From HGW-17 sp964516435 (lineage in GTDB: Bacteria; Myxococcota_A; Polyangia; HGW-17): 64,000 bases of DNA. Below the pieces are notes generated by a model. It was not told the DNA's origin. It worked only from the letters and a program-made list of their open reading frames with translations, and did not search any database. Location: assembly GCA_964516435.1 (NCBI GenBank), contig CAZEZP010000095.1, positions 3,591-67,590 on the forward strand, written 5' to 3'. The translations under genes were made by a program, and so were the position numbers. Of the stretch, positions 34,572-44,406 are shown in pieces. Each line of letters begins with the position of its first letter. Within the stretch, counting starts at the first letter, position 1.

Positions 34572-35783
34572 TCATTCTTCCTCGAGTTCGAAGCGGATGG
34601 TGATGGTCACCGTCGATGCGACGGGATTGCCGCGGGAATCCCGGGCGGGCTCGTATACGGCCGATTTCGCGGCGGCGACGGCTGCCTGGTCCAGAAGGGG
34701 ATGCAGCCCCGAAAGCACTTCCACCCTGGATACGCGCCCCTGCTCGTCGATGTGGAGCAAGAGGCGCACCTTTCCCTCGATTCCCAGATGGCGGGCGCTT
34801 TCCGGATAATCCACGCGCGGGAACGAGACGCGCCTTGCAGGCGTGGCTTCCCGCGGTTTTTCCGGCGGGGTCATGGGCGGCGCAGCCATGGGAGGCGGCG
34901 CGACGGGCGCCACGGCGGCGGGCGGCGCCACCACGGGCACCTCCACTACACTGGAATTGCCCAGGTCCAGTGTCGGCTCGGGTTCTTCCCCGGGCGGCGC
35001 ATCCGGGTCGGACAAATCGATGACGTGATCTTCGTGCGGCAACTTGAGGATGTTGCGGGATGCCATGGTCTTGAGTTGCAACTGCGCGCTCTCTACGCGG
35101 GGCCTGGGAACCCGGGCCCGGACCGGACGGGCCGTGCGTAACTGCACCAGCCGCTCCCGGATGGTTTCCTCCTCCGGCGCGGGCGGTTCAATGCGCTTCT
35201 GCGGCGCCGTCCAATGGATCATGGCCAGCCGTGAACGGACGGGCGCTTCCCATTCTTCCCAGAGCGGGGGTTCCGGAGCATTGAATGCCGCAAAGAGGAG
35301 CCCACCGAGCGCCAGAAATCCGAAAAGAAGCGACTGCGCCATGAAGCCAGGCCGAAAATCCGGAAGGAACCGCGCTGCAGCGGCGGATTCGCCGGAAAAA
35401 CGCAGCTTCCAGCCGGCAGCGCCCCGGATTTCGCCCGAAAAGGGAAACTCCAGTTCCATCCGGGTAACACGCTCGCACACGGGCAGTTCGCGCCCATTCA
35501 CCACGGCCTGCACGCCTGCCGGAAGAATCAGGGAAACACGGCCGCCTTCGGAAGGCTTCAGAAAAGTCGCGCCCACCGCGTGCACGCCCCGCACGGGACG
35601 CAATTCATAGCCCGCCTTTTGCGCGGCTTCGAATTCATCCCAGGAGCGCCAGGGGAAAAAAACGGGGAAGCCGGGCCCATCCCCCGCGGCGATGTCCGAC
35701 GGCATCGGATGCCAGCGGGAAAAGACGAGAACCCCCTCGAGCAGCACCGAGATTTCGACGCCCTTGCGAACGGGAGACTTCAT
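34572..35783 (-). CDS. TonB-family energy transducer-like protein
   Basis: Encodes 403 aa. The cytoplasmic N-terminal 170 residues form an unassigned, possibly FHA-like beta domain (LEGVLVFSRW, VSLILPAGVQAVVNGRELPV). A single membrane segment (FLALGGLLFAAF) follows, then a Pro-rich linker (VAPPAAVAPVAPPPMAAPP) and a C-terminal TonB domain (VDYPESARHLGIEGKVRLLLHID ... VASTVTITIRFELEE). The layout recalls Myxococcus gliding and secretion proteins with TonB ends. Its ATG overlaps the stop of the rhomboid gene (ATGA). Confidence 0.82.
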   Translation of the reverse strand: MKSPVRKGVEISVLLEGVLVFSRWHPMPSDIAAGDGPGFPVFFPWRSWDEFEAAQKAGYELRPVRGVHAVGATFLKPSEGGRVSLILPAGVQAVVNGRELPVCERVTRMELEFPFSGEIRGAAGWKLRFSGESAAAARFLPDFRPGFMAQSLLFGFLALGGLLFAAFNAPEPPLWEEWEAPVRSRLAMIHWTAPQKRIEPPAPEEETIRERLVQLRTARPVRARVPRPRVESAQLQLKTMASRNILKLPHEDHVIDLSDPDAPPGEEPEPTLDLGNSSVVEVPVVAPPAAVAPVAPPPMAAPPMTPPEKPREATPARRVSFPRVDYPESARHLGIEGKVRLLLHIDEQGRVSRVEVLSGLHPLLDQAAVAAAKSAVYEPARDSRGNPVASTVTITIRFELEEE

Positions 35784-36673
35784 GCCGGCCGCCATCCCCG
35801 CCGGCGCCGGCCCTGGCGGCTTTCCCGCTGCAGAGCCGCACGGACGCGCGCTTCCTCGTTGCGGGCAGCGAATTCCCTGCGGCGAAGGACATATGTGAAA
35901 ATTCCCGCCGCGACCCCCAGCCCGAATCCAATCGCATGGGCGCGGTAGGACGTGGTGGGCGAATAGGTGTGCGGCAGCAGCATCAACGCCGTGAAACCGG
36001 CCAGTCGCAACACCCGGCGGCGCAGGGGCAGATGGCTCTCCACGGCCGCATACAGCACCATCCATGTGCCGAATACTGCATACAGCAGCCCGGAAGAACC
36101 CACCAGATGCATGTAGGGGGGATAGGTCCACAACGAGATCGCATGCGTGAGCACGCCCAGTGTGATGCCCATCACAGGAAACACCCAGAATCCATAGTAC
36201 GCCGTCGTGAAACCGGCGATGGGCACCAGGAGCATCATGTTTCCCAGGTAATGATCGAACCCCGAGTGGACCAGCATGGAGGTCAGAAGTCCCCAGAACG
36301 AGCGCCACGTGAACAGGTCGGAAGCCGGAATCAGCAGGCGGCCGGCAAAATCCGGGCGAGATGCGAGAACCGAGAACAGCGCGGACAGGGCCGCATAGAG
36401 GAATGCCCAGGAAAATGCGCCCCACGCGGGACGGGCCGACAGGAAACTGACCTCCGGCGGCGGCGTCGGCTCCTCCGGTTCATCATCGGGCCCCACGAGC
36501 TCCGGTGGAAAGACATACACGGGCCCCGGCGGGTCTTGCGCCTGTTCAGTTGAGGGCTCGGCCGCCACAGCGGACACCACGGCCGGTGCCTGCGAAACAT
36601 TCTCCAATACCGGATTTCCGGCATCGAGTGCTTGCGCGCCATTGCGCGCTTCGGAAGACGGTATTTCGGGCAA
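35780..36673 (-). CDS. Rhomboid-family intramembrane serine protease
   Basis: Encodes 297 aa. An 80-residue acidic, Pro-rich N-terminal tail precedes about six membrane helices. The conserved HSGFDHYLGNM loop region, the nucleophile in GSSGLLYAVFG and the catalytic His in YRAHAIGFGLGVAAG are present, so it should be active. Such proteases release membrane-anchored proteins. The start appears to be a TTG two bases after the preceding stop; no ATG is available upstream. A C-terminal Arg-rich end overlaps the TonB-like gene. Confidence 0.85.
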   Translation of the reverse strand: MPEIPSSEARNGAQALDAGNPVLENVSQAPAVVSAVAAEPSTEQAQDPPGPVYVFPPELVGPDDEPEEPTPPPEVSFLSARPAWGAFSWAFLYAALSALFSVLASRPDFAGRLLIPASDLFTWRSFWGLLTSMLVHSGFDHYLGNMMLLVPIAGFTTAYYGFWVFPVMGITLGVLTHAISLWTYPPYMHLVGSSGLLYAVFGTWMVLYAAVESHLPLRRRVLRLAGFTALMLLPHTYSPTTSYRAHAIGFGLGVAAGIFTYVLRRREFAARNEEARVRAALQRESRQGRRRRGWRPA

Positions 36674-36675
36674 GG

Positions 36676-37047
36676 TTACAATTCCGGCGCGGCCGCGGCT
36701 GCCGGCTCCTGGCAGGTGTAGGCGTCCATCGTCTTGATTTCCACCTCGCCACCGCTGCGTCCCCGGGAGTCATGCGAACTCAGGGCATCGGAAAACAGGT
36801 TGTCCAGGAAGGTGTTCATGATGACCACCTTGACGGGTTCCGGAACGCCCACGAACAGTTCCGAGAAAGTCTCCGGATTCAGCGGAAGCCCATAGATGAA
36901 GAGGATCTTGCGCCGCTTGATGTGCTGGCAACGGGCGTGCTTGGACGCCAGCATGACATTGCGCCCTGGAGGCGCCACGATGCGCACGGTGGTGCAGGAG
37001 GCGGCGAACAGGGAAATACCGGCAAGAAGAAAGAGCAGTTTTTTCAT
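36676..37047 (-). CDS. Small lipoprotein, paralogue of the neighbour
   Basis: Encodes 123 aa with lipobox FAASC (MKKLLFLLAGISLFAASC). The mature part has the pattern PPGRNVMLASKHARCQHIKRRK, followed by IYGLPLNP and VKVVIMNTFLDNLFS, aligned in layout with the protein upstream (C in GC/RC, basic stretch, Bor-like strand). It resembles Bor-type lipoproteins loosely. Function unknown. Confidence 0.75.
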   Translation of the reverse strand: MKKLLFLLAGISLFAASCTTVRIVAPPGRNVMLASKHARCQHIKRRKILFIYGLPLNPETFSELFVGVPEPVKVVIMNTFLDNLFSDALSSHDSRGRSGGEVEIKTMDAYTCQEPAAAAAPEL

Positions 37048-37059
37048 GTTTCAGCCTCC

Positions 37060-37398
37060 TTACATCGGGCACTCGTACACTTCGAGTGATTTGAAGAGAA
37101 ACCCGAACGGTGATGTGAGAGCAGTCAGGAGCACGGAACCCGGTGTGTTCTTGAATTCCACGCGCACCGGCCCGCGAGCCCCTTCCACGATGTCGGCCGT
37201 GGAGGGCGTGCCTACAATCCCCCACAACCAGTACACAGCCAATTTCCCGCGATGATAGCGGCATCCGTGCGTCTGGCTGGTCAGATACACGGCATTGGGC
37301 GTGGTCGCTTCCACCACGACGCGCTGGGTTGAGCAGGAGGCGAACAAAAGCATGCCTGCCGCTGCCACGACGAAAGAGAACTTGCGAATATACTTCAT
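37060..37398 (-). CDS. Small Bor-like lipoprotein
   Basis: Encodes 112 aa with signal peptide and lipobox LFASC. TTPNAVYLTSQTHGCRYHR followed by GKLAVYWLWGIVG recalls the Bor/Iss lipoprotein family. It is a paralogue of the 36676-37047 protein, 12 bp apart, so a local duplication is likely. Both probably sit in the envelope; function unknown. Confidence 0.75.
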   Translation of the reverse strand: MKYIRKFSFVVAAAGMLLFASCSTQRVVVEATTPNAVYLTSQTHGCRYHRGKLAVYWLWGIVGTPSTADIVEGARGPVRVEFKNTPGSVLLTALTSPFGFLFKSLEVYECPM

Positions 37399-37524
37399 GT
37401 GACCTCCATCTGCCTGACGTTGCGCTCAAGCATTGTCATTGAATCGCAAAAAAATGCATTGTCAAGCCATCTTTCCCGACAATTTCGTTCACAATGCGTG
37501 AATCCGGGTTCACAGGAAAAGCCG

Positions 37525-39054
37525 TCACAGCCCCGCAGGCATATCGGGCGCGGGCTCCATCGGCGCCTCCATCGGCGGCTCCGCCACGGGCGGCGCGGGC
37601 TCCATCGGCGCTTCCATCGGCGTCACTGCAGCCGGCGGCGCGGCATCCGGGGAAGAGGCCGCCTGATCATCCTTTCGGCCAAGGAAAAACCATGCGCCCA
37701 CCCCTGCGCCGAGAAGAACGACCAATCCGATTGCGACCCACACGACCGCTCCCTTCCCTTTCCCTGACTCTGCGGCGTCCTTCGCCTTTTTTTGCGGAAG
37801 CGGGCCCGCGGCTTTTTTTGCCTCTTCCCGATCCGGCTCCTGCGCAACTGCCGGCTCGCCGCCGCCCGATTCCCGGACAACGCTGTCCTGCTTTTCATCC
37901 TTTTCCCTGCCGGCGGCCGCACGGCGTGCCCGGTGGCGCTCGCGCGGCGAAAGCATGGCATCCAGGGCCGCCGCATCCAGGTCGGAATCCCGGGCGGGTG
38001 CAGCCGATGGAACGGAAGCCAGAATCCCTGTCGATTCCGGCTTGCCGTCTTCTTTCCCCCCGTCCGGCTCATCCTTCGCGGAAAGCGGCTCGGGCTTCGC
38101 GGCATTCTCCCGGGACACGCTCGAATCGTACCACGGCAGATCCGCCATCCCCTCCCCCTCGTCGATCTGGGTGGCCGCATATTCGGGATCCCCTTCCAGA
38201 ATCCCGCGGAATTCATTGAAGAATTCGCGTACGGTGCGCGGCCGGACGCGGGGTTCCTTTTCCAGGCAGCGATCCACGAGCGCACAGATGGCAGGCGGAA
38301 CCTGCGGGGCCACCTTCGAAAGCGGCTGTGGCTTCTCGATGGTCAACTTGAAGAGCAACTCGTGGATGTTGGCCCCGTCGATTGGCAGTTTCCCCGAGAG
38401 CATTTCGTAAGTCATCACGCCCAGGCTGTAGATGTCGGTGGCCGGCGAAATCAGATGGCCCAGCCCGCGCGCCTGCTCGGGCGACATGTATGCGGGCGTT
38501 CCCATCACCGTGCCTACGCGGGTCTTGGCGCGGTCGCTCTTGACGTTCTCCGTGAGCTTGGCGATGCCGAAGTCGAGGATTTTCACACGCAACCCGCTGC
38601 GGTCCTTGTAGACCATCACGTTGTCGGGCTTGAGATCCCGATGCACGATGCCCTCGGCGTGCACGGCGTCCAGCGCGGCCGTCACTTCCTGCAGGATGGA
38701 CTCCGCCAGACGGAGATCCAGCGTGCCGCGCTCCCGCAGGATGCGGGAAAGTTCCTTGCCGGGAATGTACTCCATGATGGAATAGTAGCGGCCGTCCGGG
38801 AGGCGGTCGAAGTCGAACGTCTGCACGATGTTCGGGTGATTGATCTGGTTGACCGCACGGGCCTCGTCGATGAACCGCTGCACGATTTCCGGGTTGGCCG
38901 AGAACTGCTGGGATAGCACTTTCACGGCCACCTTGCGGCCGATGGTGGGATGCACGCCGAGATAGACCGTGCCGTATGAACCCTGCCCAATCATCGATTC
39001 GATGCGGTAGGAGCCAATCTGGGAGCCGACCAGTGAATCCGGATTCTCTGTCAT
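37525..39054 (-). CDS. Membrane-anchored Ser/Thr protein kinase
   Basis: Encodes 509 aa. The kinase domain (about 15-290) has IGQGSYGTVYLG, VAVKVL, HRDLKPDN, DFGIAK and SPEQARG. A charged linker of about 150 residues follows, with ARRAAAGREKDEKQ-like stretches. A single membrane helix (VVWVAIGLVVLLGAGVGAWFF) is near 445-465, and a short outside tail is built of repeats such as PMEAPMEPAPPVAEP. The tail comes from a near-duplicated DNA segment. Hanks-type kinases of this form are abundant in Myxococcota. Targets unknown. Confidence 0.93.
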   Translation of the reverse strand: MTENPDSLVGSQIGSYRIESMIGQGSYGTVYLGVHPTIGRKVAVKVLSQQFSANPEIVQRFIDEARAVNQINHPNIVQTFDFDRLPDGRYYSIMEYIPGKELSRILRERGTLDLRLAESILQEVTAALDAVHAEGIVHRDLKPDNVMVYKDRSGLRVKILDFGIAKLTENVKSDRAKTRVGTVMGTPAYMSPEQARGLGHLISPATDIYSLGVMTYEMLSGKLPIDGANIHELLFKLTIEKPQPLSKVAPQVPPAICALVDRCLEKEPRVRPRTVREFFNEFRGILEGDPEYAATQIDEGEGMADLPWYDSSVSRENAAKPEPLSAKDEPDGGKEDGKPESTGILASVPSAAPARDSDLDAAALDAMLSPRERHRARRAAAGREKDEKQDSVVRESGGGEPAVAQEPDREEAKKAAGPLPQKKAKDAAESGKGKGAVVWVAIGLVVLLGAGVGAWFFLGRKDDQAASSPDAAPPAAVTPMEAPMEPAPPVAEPPMEAPMEPAPDMPAGL

Positions 39055-39162
39055 GGCCGGTTTATAACAGATGAGGGGCCATTCTTCAACCCGCTTTTTT
39101 CATATCCTGCATTCGACGGCTCTCCTGTGGCGTTTTCCGCAAAAAAATTCCTTCGTTTTCGC

Positions 39163-39190
39163 TTGACTTTTCATCCGGTTCGTCTATAAA
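39163..39190 (+). promoter_or_regulatory. Promoter of rpsP
   Basis: TTGACT (39163-39168) and TATAAA (39185-39190) are separated by 16 bp, in an AT-rich region between the divergent kinase gene and rpsP. Confidence 0.7.
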
Positions 39191-39297
39191 GCTGATTGCT
39201 TTTTCGGCCGGCGAAGGGATTTTCGGCCGTGATTCTCGGCTGCGAGCCGGCTCGTTTTCGTTTTTCTGGTCCTTTTTGCGACTCTGGAGGTTTCTGT

Positions 39298-39552
39298 ATG
39301 TCCGTGAAAATTCGTCTTGCCCGTGGCGGCGCCAAAAAGCAACCCTTCTATCATATCGTCGTGATGAATTCCCGCGACCGCCGCGAAAGCACGTTCTGCG
39401 ACGACATCGGGTATTACAACCCGCGCACCAATCCGCCGACCATCGAAATCAAGATGGATCGCTTCGAGCACTGGAAGCAGCAGGGCGCCATCCCCACCGA
39501 CACGGTGGCCAAACTGGTGCGCATCCACAAGGCTCGGCTGGCCGGAAAATAA
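39298..39552 (+). CDS. rpsP: Ribosomal protein bS16
   Basis: Encodes 84 aa, normal for bS16: MSVKIRLARGGAKKQPFYHIVVM, then SRDRRE and IGYYNPRTNPP. CTGGAGG precedes the ATG at 39298; the longer reading frame from 39196 is rejected because it lies over the promoter and leader. A component of the small ribosomal subunit. rimM follows at 14 bp, as in the usual rpsP-rimM-trmD-rplS operon, but the last two are replaced here. Confidence 0.97.
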   Translation: MSVKIRLARGGAKKQPFYHIVVMNSRDRRESTFCDDIGYYNPRTNPPTIEIKMDRFEHWKQQGAIPTDTVAKLVRIHKARLAGK

Positions 39553-39566
39553 CCCGTCCGCGACCC

Positions 39567-40100
39567 ATGGAGACGGCATCTCCGGGTGGAACCCTCCTGA
39601 AAATCGGCATCGTCATGCGGCCGCATGGCCTGAGGGGCGCGTTCGTCGTGAAGCCGTTCCGCTCCGGCCCGCCTCCGGCATTTCTGCAGCGGCTCCTGCT
39701 GGAACTGGCGGGAGCCGAACGGTTCGAGTGCCAGGTACGCCGCTGGAAGCCGGCCAGCAACGGCCACTGGATCGTCGAAAGCCCCGATTTCGACATCGCG
39801 CGGGCGGAAACGGTCCGCAATGCGACCGTCATGGCGTGGGCGGCCGATTATCCACCCCCGGAAGACCGGGAAGTGTGGCTGGAGGACCTCATGGGCGCCA
39901 CAGCCGCATGGCCCGACGGCGCCGTGCGCGGCCGCGTGAAGGGGGTGCTCGAATCGCCGGCTCCCTATCCCGTGCTCGTGCTGGAAACGCCATCGGGACA
40001 GGAGGCCTACCTGCCCCTGCCCGCCGAGCATTTCGTCTCGTTTGACGCGTCCACCCGGGTTCTGATAGTTTCCACGCCGGATCCGGCCTCAGGGCCCTGA
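39567..40100 (+). CDS. rimM: 16S rRNA processing protein RimM
   Basis: Encodes 177 aa. LKIGIVMRPHGLRGAFVVKPF is the RimM opening (G-x-I-x-x-P-H-G-x-R-G), and REVWLEDLMGATAA plus the PRC-barrel-like end (VLVLETPSGQEAYLPLP) complete it. RimM helps mature the 30S head. It is followed by valS instead of trmD. Confidence 0.93.
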   Translation: METASPGGTLLKIGIVMRPHGLRGAFVVKPFRSGPPPAFLQRLLLELAGAERFECQVRRWKPASNGHWIVESPDFDIARAETVRNATVMAWAADYPPPEDREVWLEDLMGATAAWPDGAVRGRVKGVLESPAPYPVLVLETPSGQEAYLPLPAEHFVSFDASTRVLIVSTPDPASGP

Positions 40101-40163
40101 GCCGCACGCGCCGGAGGGCCATAAAACCGTCGAACCTTCCTTCATACGACAGGAAACCGCACG

Positions 40164-43091
40164 ATGGAAAAGACCTACGACCCCTCTTCCTTTGAGCAAG
40201 AACTCTATGCCTGGTGGGAGCGCTCCGGATTCTTCCGCGCCGAGGAGACCTCCGAAAAACCGCCCTACTGTATCGTCATCCCGCCGCCCAACGTCACGGG
40301 CGCGCTGCACATGGGACATGCGCTCACCAACACCATCCAGGACATCCTGATCCGCTGGCGGCGCATGCAGGGCTACAATGCGCTGTGGCTGCCCGGAACG
40401 GACCATGCGGGCATCGCCACGCAGGCCGTCGTGGAAAGGGAACTGCGCCGCGAGGGAACCAACCGCCACGCCCTGGGCCGCGAGAAATTCCTGGAGCGCG
40501 TGTGGGCATGGAAGGAAAAGTATGGCAGCCGGATCACCATGCAACTGCGCCGCCTGGGCAGTTCCCTGGACTGGGACCGCGAGCGCTTCACGATGGATCC
40601 CGGCCTCACCCGCGCCGTAGTGGAAACCTTCGTGCGCCTGTACGAGGAAGGACTCATCTACCGGGACCGGCGCCTGATCAACTGGTGCACGTCCTGCCGC
40701 ACGGCGCTTTCCAACCTCGAGGTGGAGCACGAAAGCCACCAGGGCCGATTCTGGCATCTGCGCTATCCGCTGCTCGACGATGCGGGCAATCCGACCGGCG
40801 AAGCCGTGGTGGTAGCCACCACGCGTCCGGAAACCATGCTGGGCGACACGGCGGTGGCCGTGCATCCGGATCCCGGTGGCGAACTGCGCGCGCGGCTGGC
40901 CCGCCTGCAGGAGCAGGCCTGCAAGACGCCGCAGGAAAAGGAGGAGCGCGACGCGGCCATCGCCAATCTCACGGCCATCCTCGAAGGCCCGCGCCTGGCC
41001 GAACTCGAGCGCCTGGCCTCCTGGATCGGGCGCAGGGTGCTGCTACCGCTGACCGGACGCGCCATTCCCATCGTCGGCGATACGCACGCCGACCCGGCCT
41101 TTGGAACCGGCGCCGTGAAAATCACGCCGGGGCACGATTTCAACGATTTCGAGGTGGGGCGGCGCCACGGCCTGGAAATCCTCAACATCCTCAATCCCGA
41201 CGGCACCCTCAACGAGAACGCCGGGCGCTTCGCCGGAATGACCGTGGCCGAAGCGCGCGCGGCCGTGGAGCGCACGCTGCAGGAGGAAGGCTTCCTGGCG
41301 GGCGTGGAGGACCACGACATGGATGTGGGCCACTGCTCCCGCTGCGACACCGTGGTGGAGCCCTACCTGTCCATGCAGTGGTTCGTGAAAGTGGCGCCCC
41401 TGGCCGAAAGCGCCATGCAGGCCGTGCGCGATGGCAGCACCCGCATCATTCCGCCCATGTGGGAGAAAGTATTTTTCCACTGGATGGAAAACCTCGAAGA
41501 CTGGTGCATCTCCCGGCAATTGTGGTGGGGGCATCAGATTCCGGCCTGGTTCTGCGAGCACGGGCACGTCACCGTGGCGCGCGAAACCCCGTCTGCCTGC
41601 GCCGAATGCGGGAGTGCGAATCTCACCCGCGACCCGGACGTCCTCGATACCTGGTTCTCCTCGGCGCTGTGGCCGTTCTCCACGCTGGGCTGGCCCGACG
41701 ACACGCCGCTTTTGCGCACGTTCTACCCCAATTCTGTCATGGAAACGGGCTTCGACATCCTGTTCTTCTGGGTGGCGCGCATGATGATGATGGGGACGCA
41801 CCTTCTGGGGAAGACCCCGTTCGAGAAGGTATTCCTGCATGCGCTGGTGCGGGATGCCGACGGCCGCAAGATGAGCAAGTCGCTTGGCAACACCATCGAT
41901 CCGCTGGATGTCATCGACGGCATCACGCTGGAGGACCTGCTGAAAAAGATCGAAGCCGGCCTGCCGCCCGAGTCCGAGAAGGAAGAACGCCGCCGGCGCA
42001 TCCTGGACGGCATCCGCAAGAAATATCCGGACGGCATCGAAGCGCACGGCACCGACGCGCTGCGCTTCACGCTGGCCGTGCTGGCCGCCCAGGGACGCGA
42101 CATCAAGCTCGACATCGCGCGCATTTCCGGCTACAGGGCGTTCTGCAACAAGATCTGGCAGGCCGTGGGCGGCGTGGTGCTGGCGCATCTGCCGCGGGAG
42201 AACGGACCGTTGCCGCCCGCCGGGGAAATGGACCTGCCGGACCGGTGGATCCTCTCGCGTCTGGCGCGCACGGTGGAGGAAGCCAACGCCGCGCTCGAAG
42301 ACTTCCGGCTCAATGACGCCGCCTCGGCCCTCTACCAGTTCGTCTGGCACGAGTTCTGCGACTGGTACCTGGAACTCTCCAAGAATGCGCTCTACGGGCG
42401 CTGCGGCGAACGCCGCCAGGAAAACACGGCGCGCGTGTGCCTGGCCGTCACGGACGCCCTGCTGCGCCTGCTGCACCCGTTCATGCCCTTCATCACGGAA
42501 AAACTGTGGCAGGAACTGCCCCGGCAGGAGGGCGGCCCGCGGGCCTGCATGGTGGCGGCCTATCCGGCGGCCGGGGATTTCCCGACGGACGACGCGGCCG
42601 AAGCCGAGATGGCGCGCCTGCAGGAAATCATCTCCGCGGTGCGCACCATCCGGGGCGAGAACAATCTGGCGCCGTCGGTGGAACTGCAACTGCTTCTGCA
42701 CGTCGAGGATGAAGCCGCCCGCAGCCGCATCGAAAGACTGCAGGAATACATCGCAAGCCACCTCACCCGCATCTCCGGAATGCGCTTCGTGCAGGAGCGT
42801 CCCGCGCTGTGCGCCGTGATGCCGGTGGCCGACGGCGAAGTCCTCGTTCCGCTCGCCGGGCTCGTGAACTTCGCCGAGGAAATCGCGCGCCTGAAAAAGG
42901 CGCTGGCCTCCGCGCAGAAGGATCTGGCTTCTGTCAAGGGAAAACTCGACAATCCGAAGTTCATGGCCAACGCGCCGGCGGACGTGGTGGAGGAAAACCG
43001 GCGGCGGCTGGAGGAGAACCAGGCCCGCGTAGACAAGATTTCCCGCTCGCTCGCCCATTTCGAGCAACTGGCGGCGCAGGAAGGGAAATGA
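40164..43091 (+). CDS. valS: Valyl-tRNA synthetase
   Basis: Encodes 975 aa. The HIGH motif appears as PPPNVTGALHMGHAL near residue 40, and KMSKS as DGRKMSKSLGN near residue 570. The editing domain, the WCISRQLWWGHQIPAW strand and the C-terminal coiled coil (IARLKKALASAQKDL) are those of ValRS. It charges tRNA-Val. Its stop overlaps the next start (ATGA). Confidence 0.97.
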   Translation: MEKTYDPSSFEQELYAWWERSGFFRAEETSEKPPYCIVIPPPNVTGALHMGHALTNTIQDILIRWRRMQGYNALWLPGTDHAGIATQAVVERELRREGTNRHALGREKFLERVWAWKEKYGSRITMQLRRLGSSLDWDRERFTMDPGLTRAVVETFVRLYEEGLIYRDRRLINWCTSCRTALSNLEVEHESHQGRFWHLRYPLLDDAGNPTGEAVVVATTRPETMLGDTAVAVHPDPGGELRARLARLQEQACKTPQEKEERDAAIANLTAILEGPRLAELERLASWIGRRVLLPLTGRAIPIVGDTHADPAFGTGAVKITPGHDFNDFEVGRRHGLEILNILNPDGTLNENAGRFAGMTVAEARAAVERTLQEEGFLAGVEDHDMDVGHCSRCDTVVEPYLSMQWFVKVAPLAESAMQAVRDGSTRIIPPMWEKVFFHWMENLEDWCISRQLWWGHQIPAWFCEHGHVTVARETPSACAECGSANLTRDPDVLDTWFSSALWPFSTLGWPDDTPLLRTFYPNSVMETGFDILFFWVARMMMMGTHLLGKTPFEKVFLHALVRDADGRKMSKSLGNTIDPLDVIDGITLEDLLKKIEAGLPPESEKEERRRRILDGIRKKYPDGIEAHGTDALRFTLAVLAAQGRDIKLDIARISGYRAFCNKIWQAVGGVVLAHLPRENGPLPPAGEMDLPDRWILSRLARTVEEANAALEDFRLNDAASALYQFVWHEFCDWYLELSKNALYGRCGERRQENTARVCLAVTDALLRLLHPFMPFITEKLWQELPRQEGGPRACMVAAYPAAGDFPTDDAAEAEMARLQEIISAVRTIRGENNLAPSVELQLLLHVEDEAARSRIERLQEYIASHLTRISGMRFVQERPALCAVMPVADGEVLVPLAGLVNFAEEIARLKKALASAQKDLASVKGKLDNPKFMANAPADVVEENRRRLEENQARVDKISRSLAHFEQLAAQEGK

Positions 43092-43846
43092 ATACCGTCG
43101 CCCCCGCCGAACGCGCCGCCCGCTATCGGGAGATGCTGAAACTCCCGACTTCCGTGGAGGACTGGGAGTTCACGTCCGTGCTCGTCTCGCGGCCGGTGGG
43201 ATTCGTCCTGCTGCATGCGCTGGAACGATTTTCCTTCATCACGCCCAACCGCATCACGGTCCTCAGTTTCCTCTGTTTCCTGGGAGCCAGTTTCCTGGTG
43301 CTGCACGAAGAGCAGGCCACGCCTGCGATCGCCGGCCTGCTCTTCGCGCGCCTCGTATTCGACGATTTCGACGGCATGCTGGCGCGCGCACGGCGGGCCT
43401 CCTCGCATTTCGGCTCCTATCTGGACAAGGTCACGGACGTCATCGGCTTCTTCGCCTTCTTCATGGCGCTGGGCTGGCGCGAATCCCACGCGCGTGGGGA
43501 TTTCTTCCCGCTGGTGCTGGCCGCGGCCGGCATCACGGCGCTGGTGACCACCGGCTACGTCAAGTGGGTGGTGCGCGCCATGGAGCCGCCGGATCAACCC
43601 GCCGCGCCGTCTCCGGCCGCGCCTTTGTCGCCGTCGCGCCCGCGCTGGCGGGTGTTCCTGATCCTTCTGCTGCGCCTGGCCGCCGTGAACGAGTGCGACA
43701 TCTTCCTCATCGCCATCGCGCTCGTGCTCTTCCAGGCATACGGTCTTCTGCTGTGGGTGCTCGCCCTCTCCCAACTGGCCCTGTGCACGGGCATGATTCT
43801 CAAGCGGGGCCACCGGGCGTGGAACCTGGACCGGATGCGCAGGTGA
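43088..43846 (+). CDS. CDP-alcohol phosphatidyltransferase family membrane protein
   Basis: Encodes 252 aa. The family signature D-G-x2-A-R-x8-G-x3-D-x3-D is complete: FDGMLARARRASSHFGSYL followed by DKVTD. There are about six membrane helices. The enzyme joins a CDP-linked lipid to an alcohol; which alcohol cannot be told. The start overlaps valS, and the following small membrane protein begins four bases later. Confidence 0.85.
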   Translation: MNTVAPAERAARYREMLKLPTSVEDWEFTSVLVSRPVGFVLLHALERFSFITPNRITVLSFLCFLGASFLVLHEEQATPAIAGLLFARLVFDDFDGMLARARRASSHFGSYLDKVTDVIGFFAFFMALGWRESHARGDFFPLVLAAAGITALVTTGYVKWVVRAMEPPDQPAAPSPAAPLSPSRPRWRVFLILLLRLAAVNECDIFLIAIALVLFQAYGLLLWVLALSQLALCTGMILKRGHRAWNLDRMRR

Positions 43847-43849
43847 ACC

Positions 43850-44212
43850 ATGTGGGAATATCTCAAGCGCCATGAAGCCTGGGTGAAGAAGCATCTCGCA
43901 GAAACCCGCGACCCCGACACCTGCCGCGTCGTACGCGCCATCCACGAGGAAATGATCGCCCGCATGCAGCACGAACGCATGATTCACCTGATCGTGACCC
44001 TGTTCGTGGCGCTCTTCACCCTGCTGGCCGTTGGATTCGCCGTCCTCACCCACTGGATGTTCGCATTCGCCCTGAGCCTGGTGCTCATCGGCCTCACGTC
44101 GGCGTATCTCGTCCACTACTTCCGCCTGGAAAACGGCGTGCAGCGCTGGTACCACATCTCCGACGAACTGCGTGCCCGCATGGAAACCCCGGCACCGTCG
44201 CGGCGCGGATGA
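43850..44212 (+). CDS. Small membrane protein of unknown function
   Basis: Encodes 120 aa. A charged N-terminal helix (YLKRHEAWVKKHLAE) is followed by two membrane segments (LIVTLFVALFTLLAVGFAV and FAFALSLVLIGLTSAYLV) and a short polar tail. It follows the phosphatidyltransferase gene by three bases, suggesting a joint role at the membrane. Family not recognised. Confidence 0.75.
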   Translation: MWEYLKRHEAWVKKHLAETRDPDTCRVVRAIHEEMIARMQHERMIHLIVTLFVALFTLLAVGFAVLTHWMFAFALSLVLIGLTSAYLVHYFRLENGVQRWYHISDELRARMETPAPSRRG

Positions 44213-44406
44213 TTTCGGCCCCTGCCGCTTCCCGCCGACTCTTTTTTCAATCAACATTTTCAATCATTGTATATTGACTTTCGCGGTCCCCTCGGACAAA
44301 GTCCCTGCAGGAGCGCAATTGCGGCTTCCCGGTCTTTCCCGGACGCGAGCCGCACGACTCTTCTTCCGATTCTCGATGCAAGCATTTTTCACAAGGAGGC
44401 GATGCA

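Noticed and set aside
41043..43067. A 674-aa minus-strand open frame
   Set aside because: Antisense of valS, without any protein motif.
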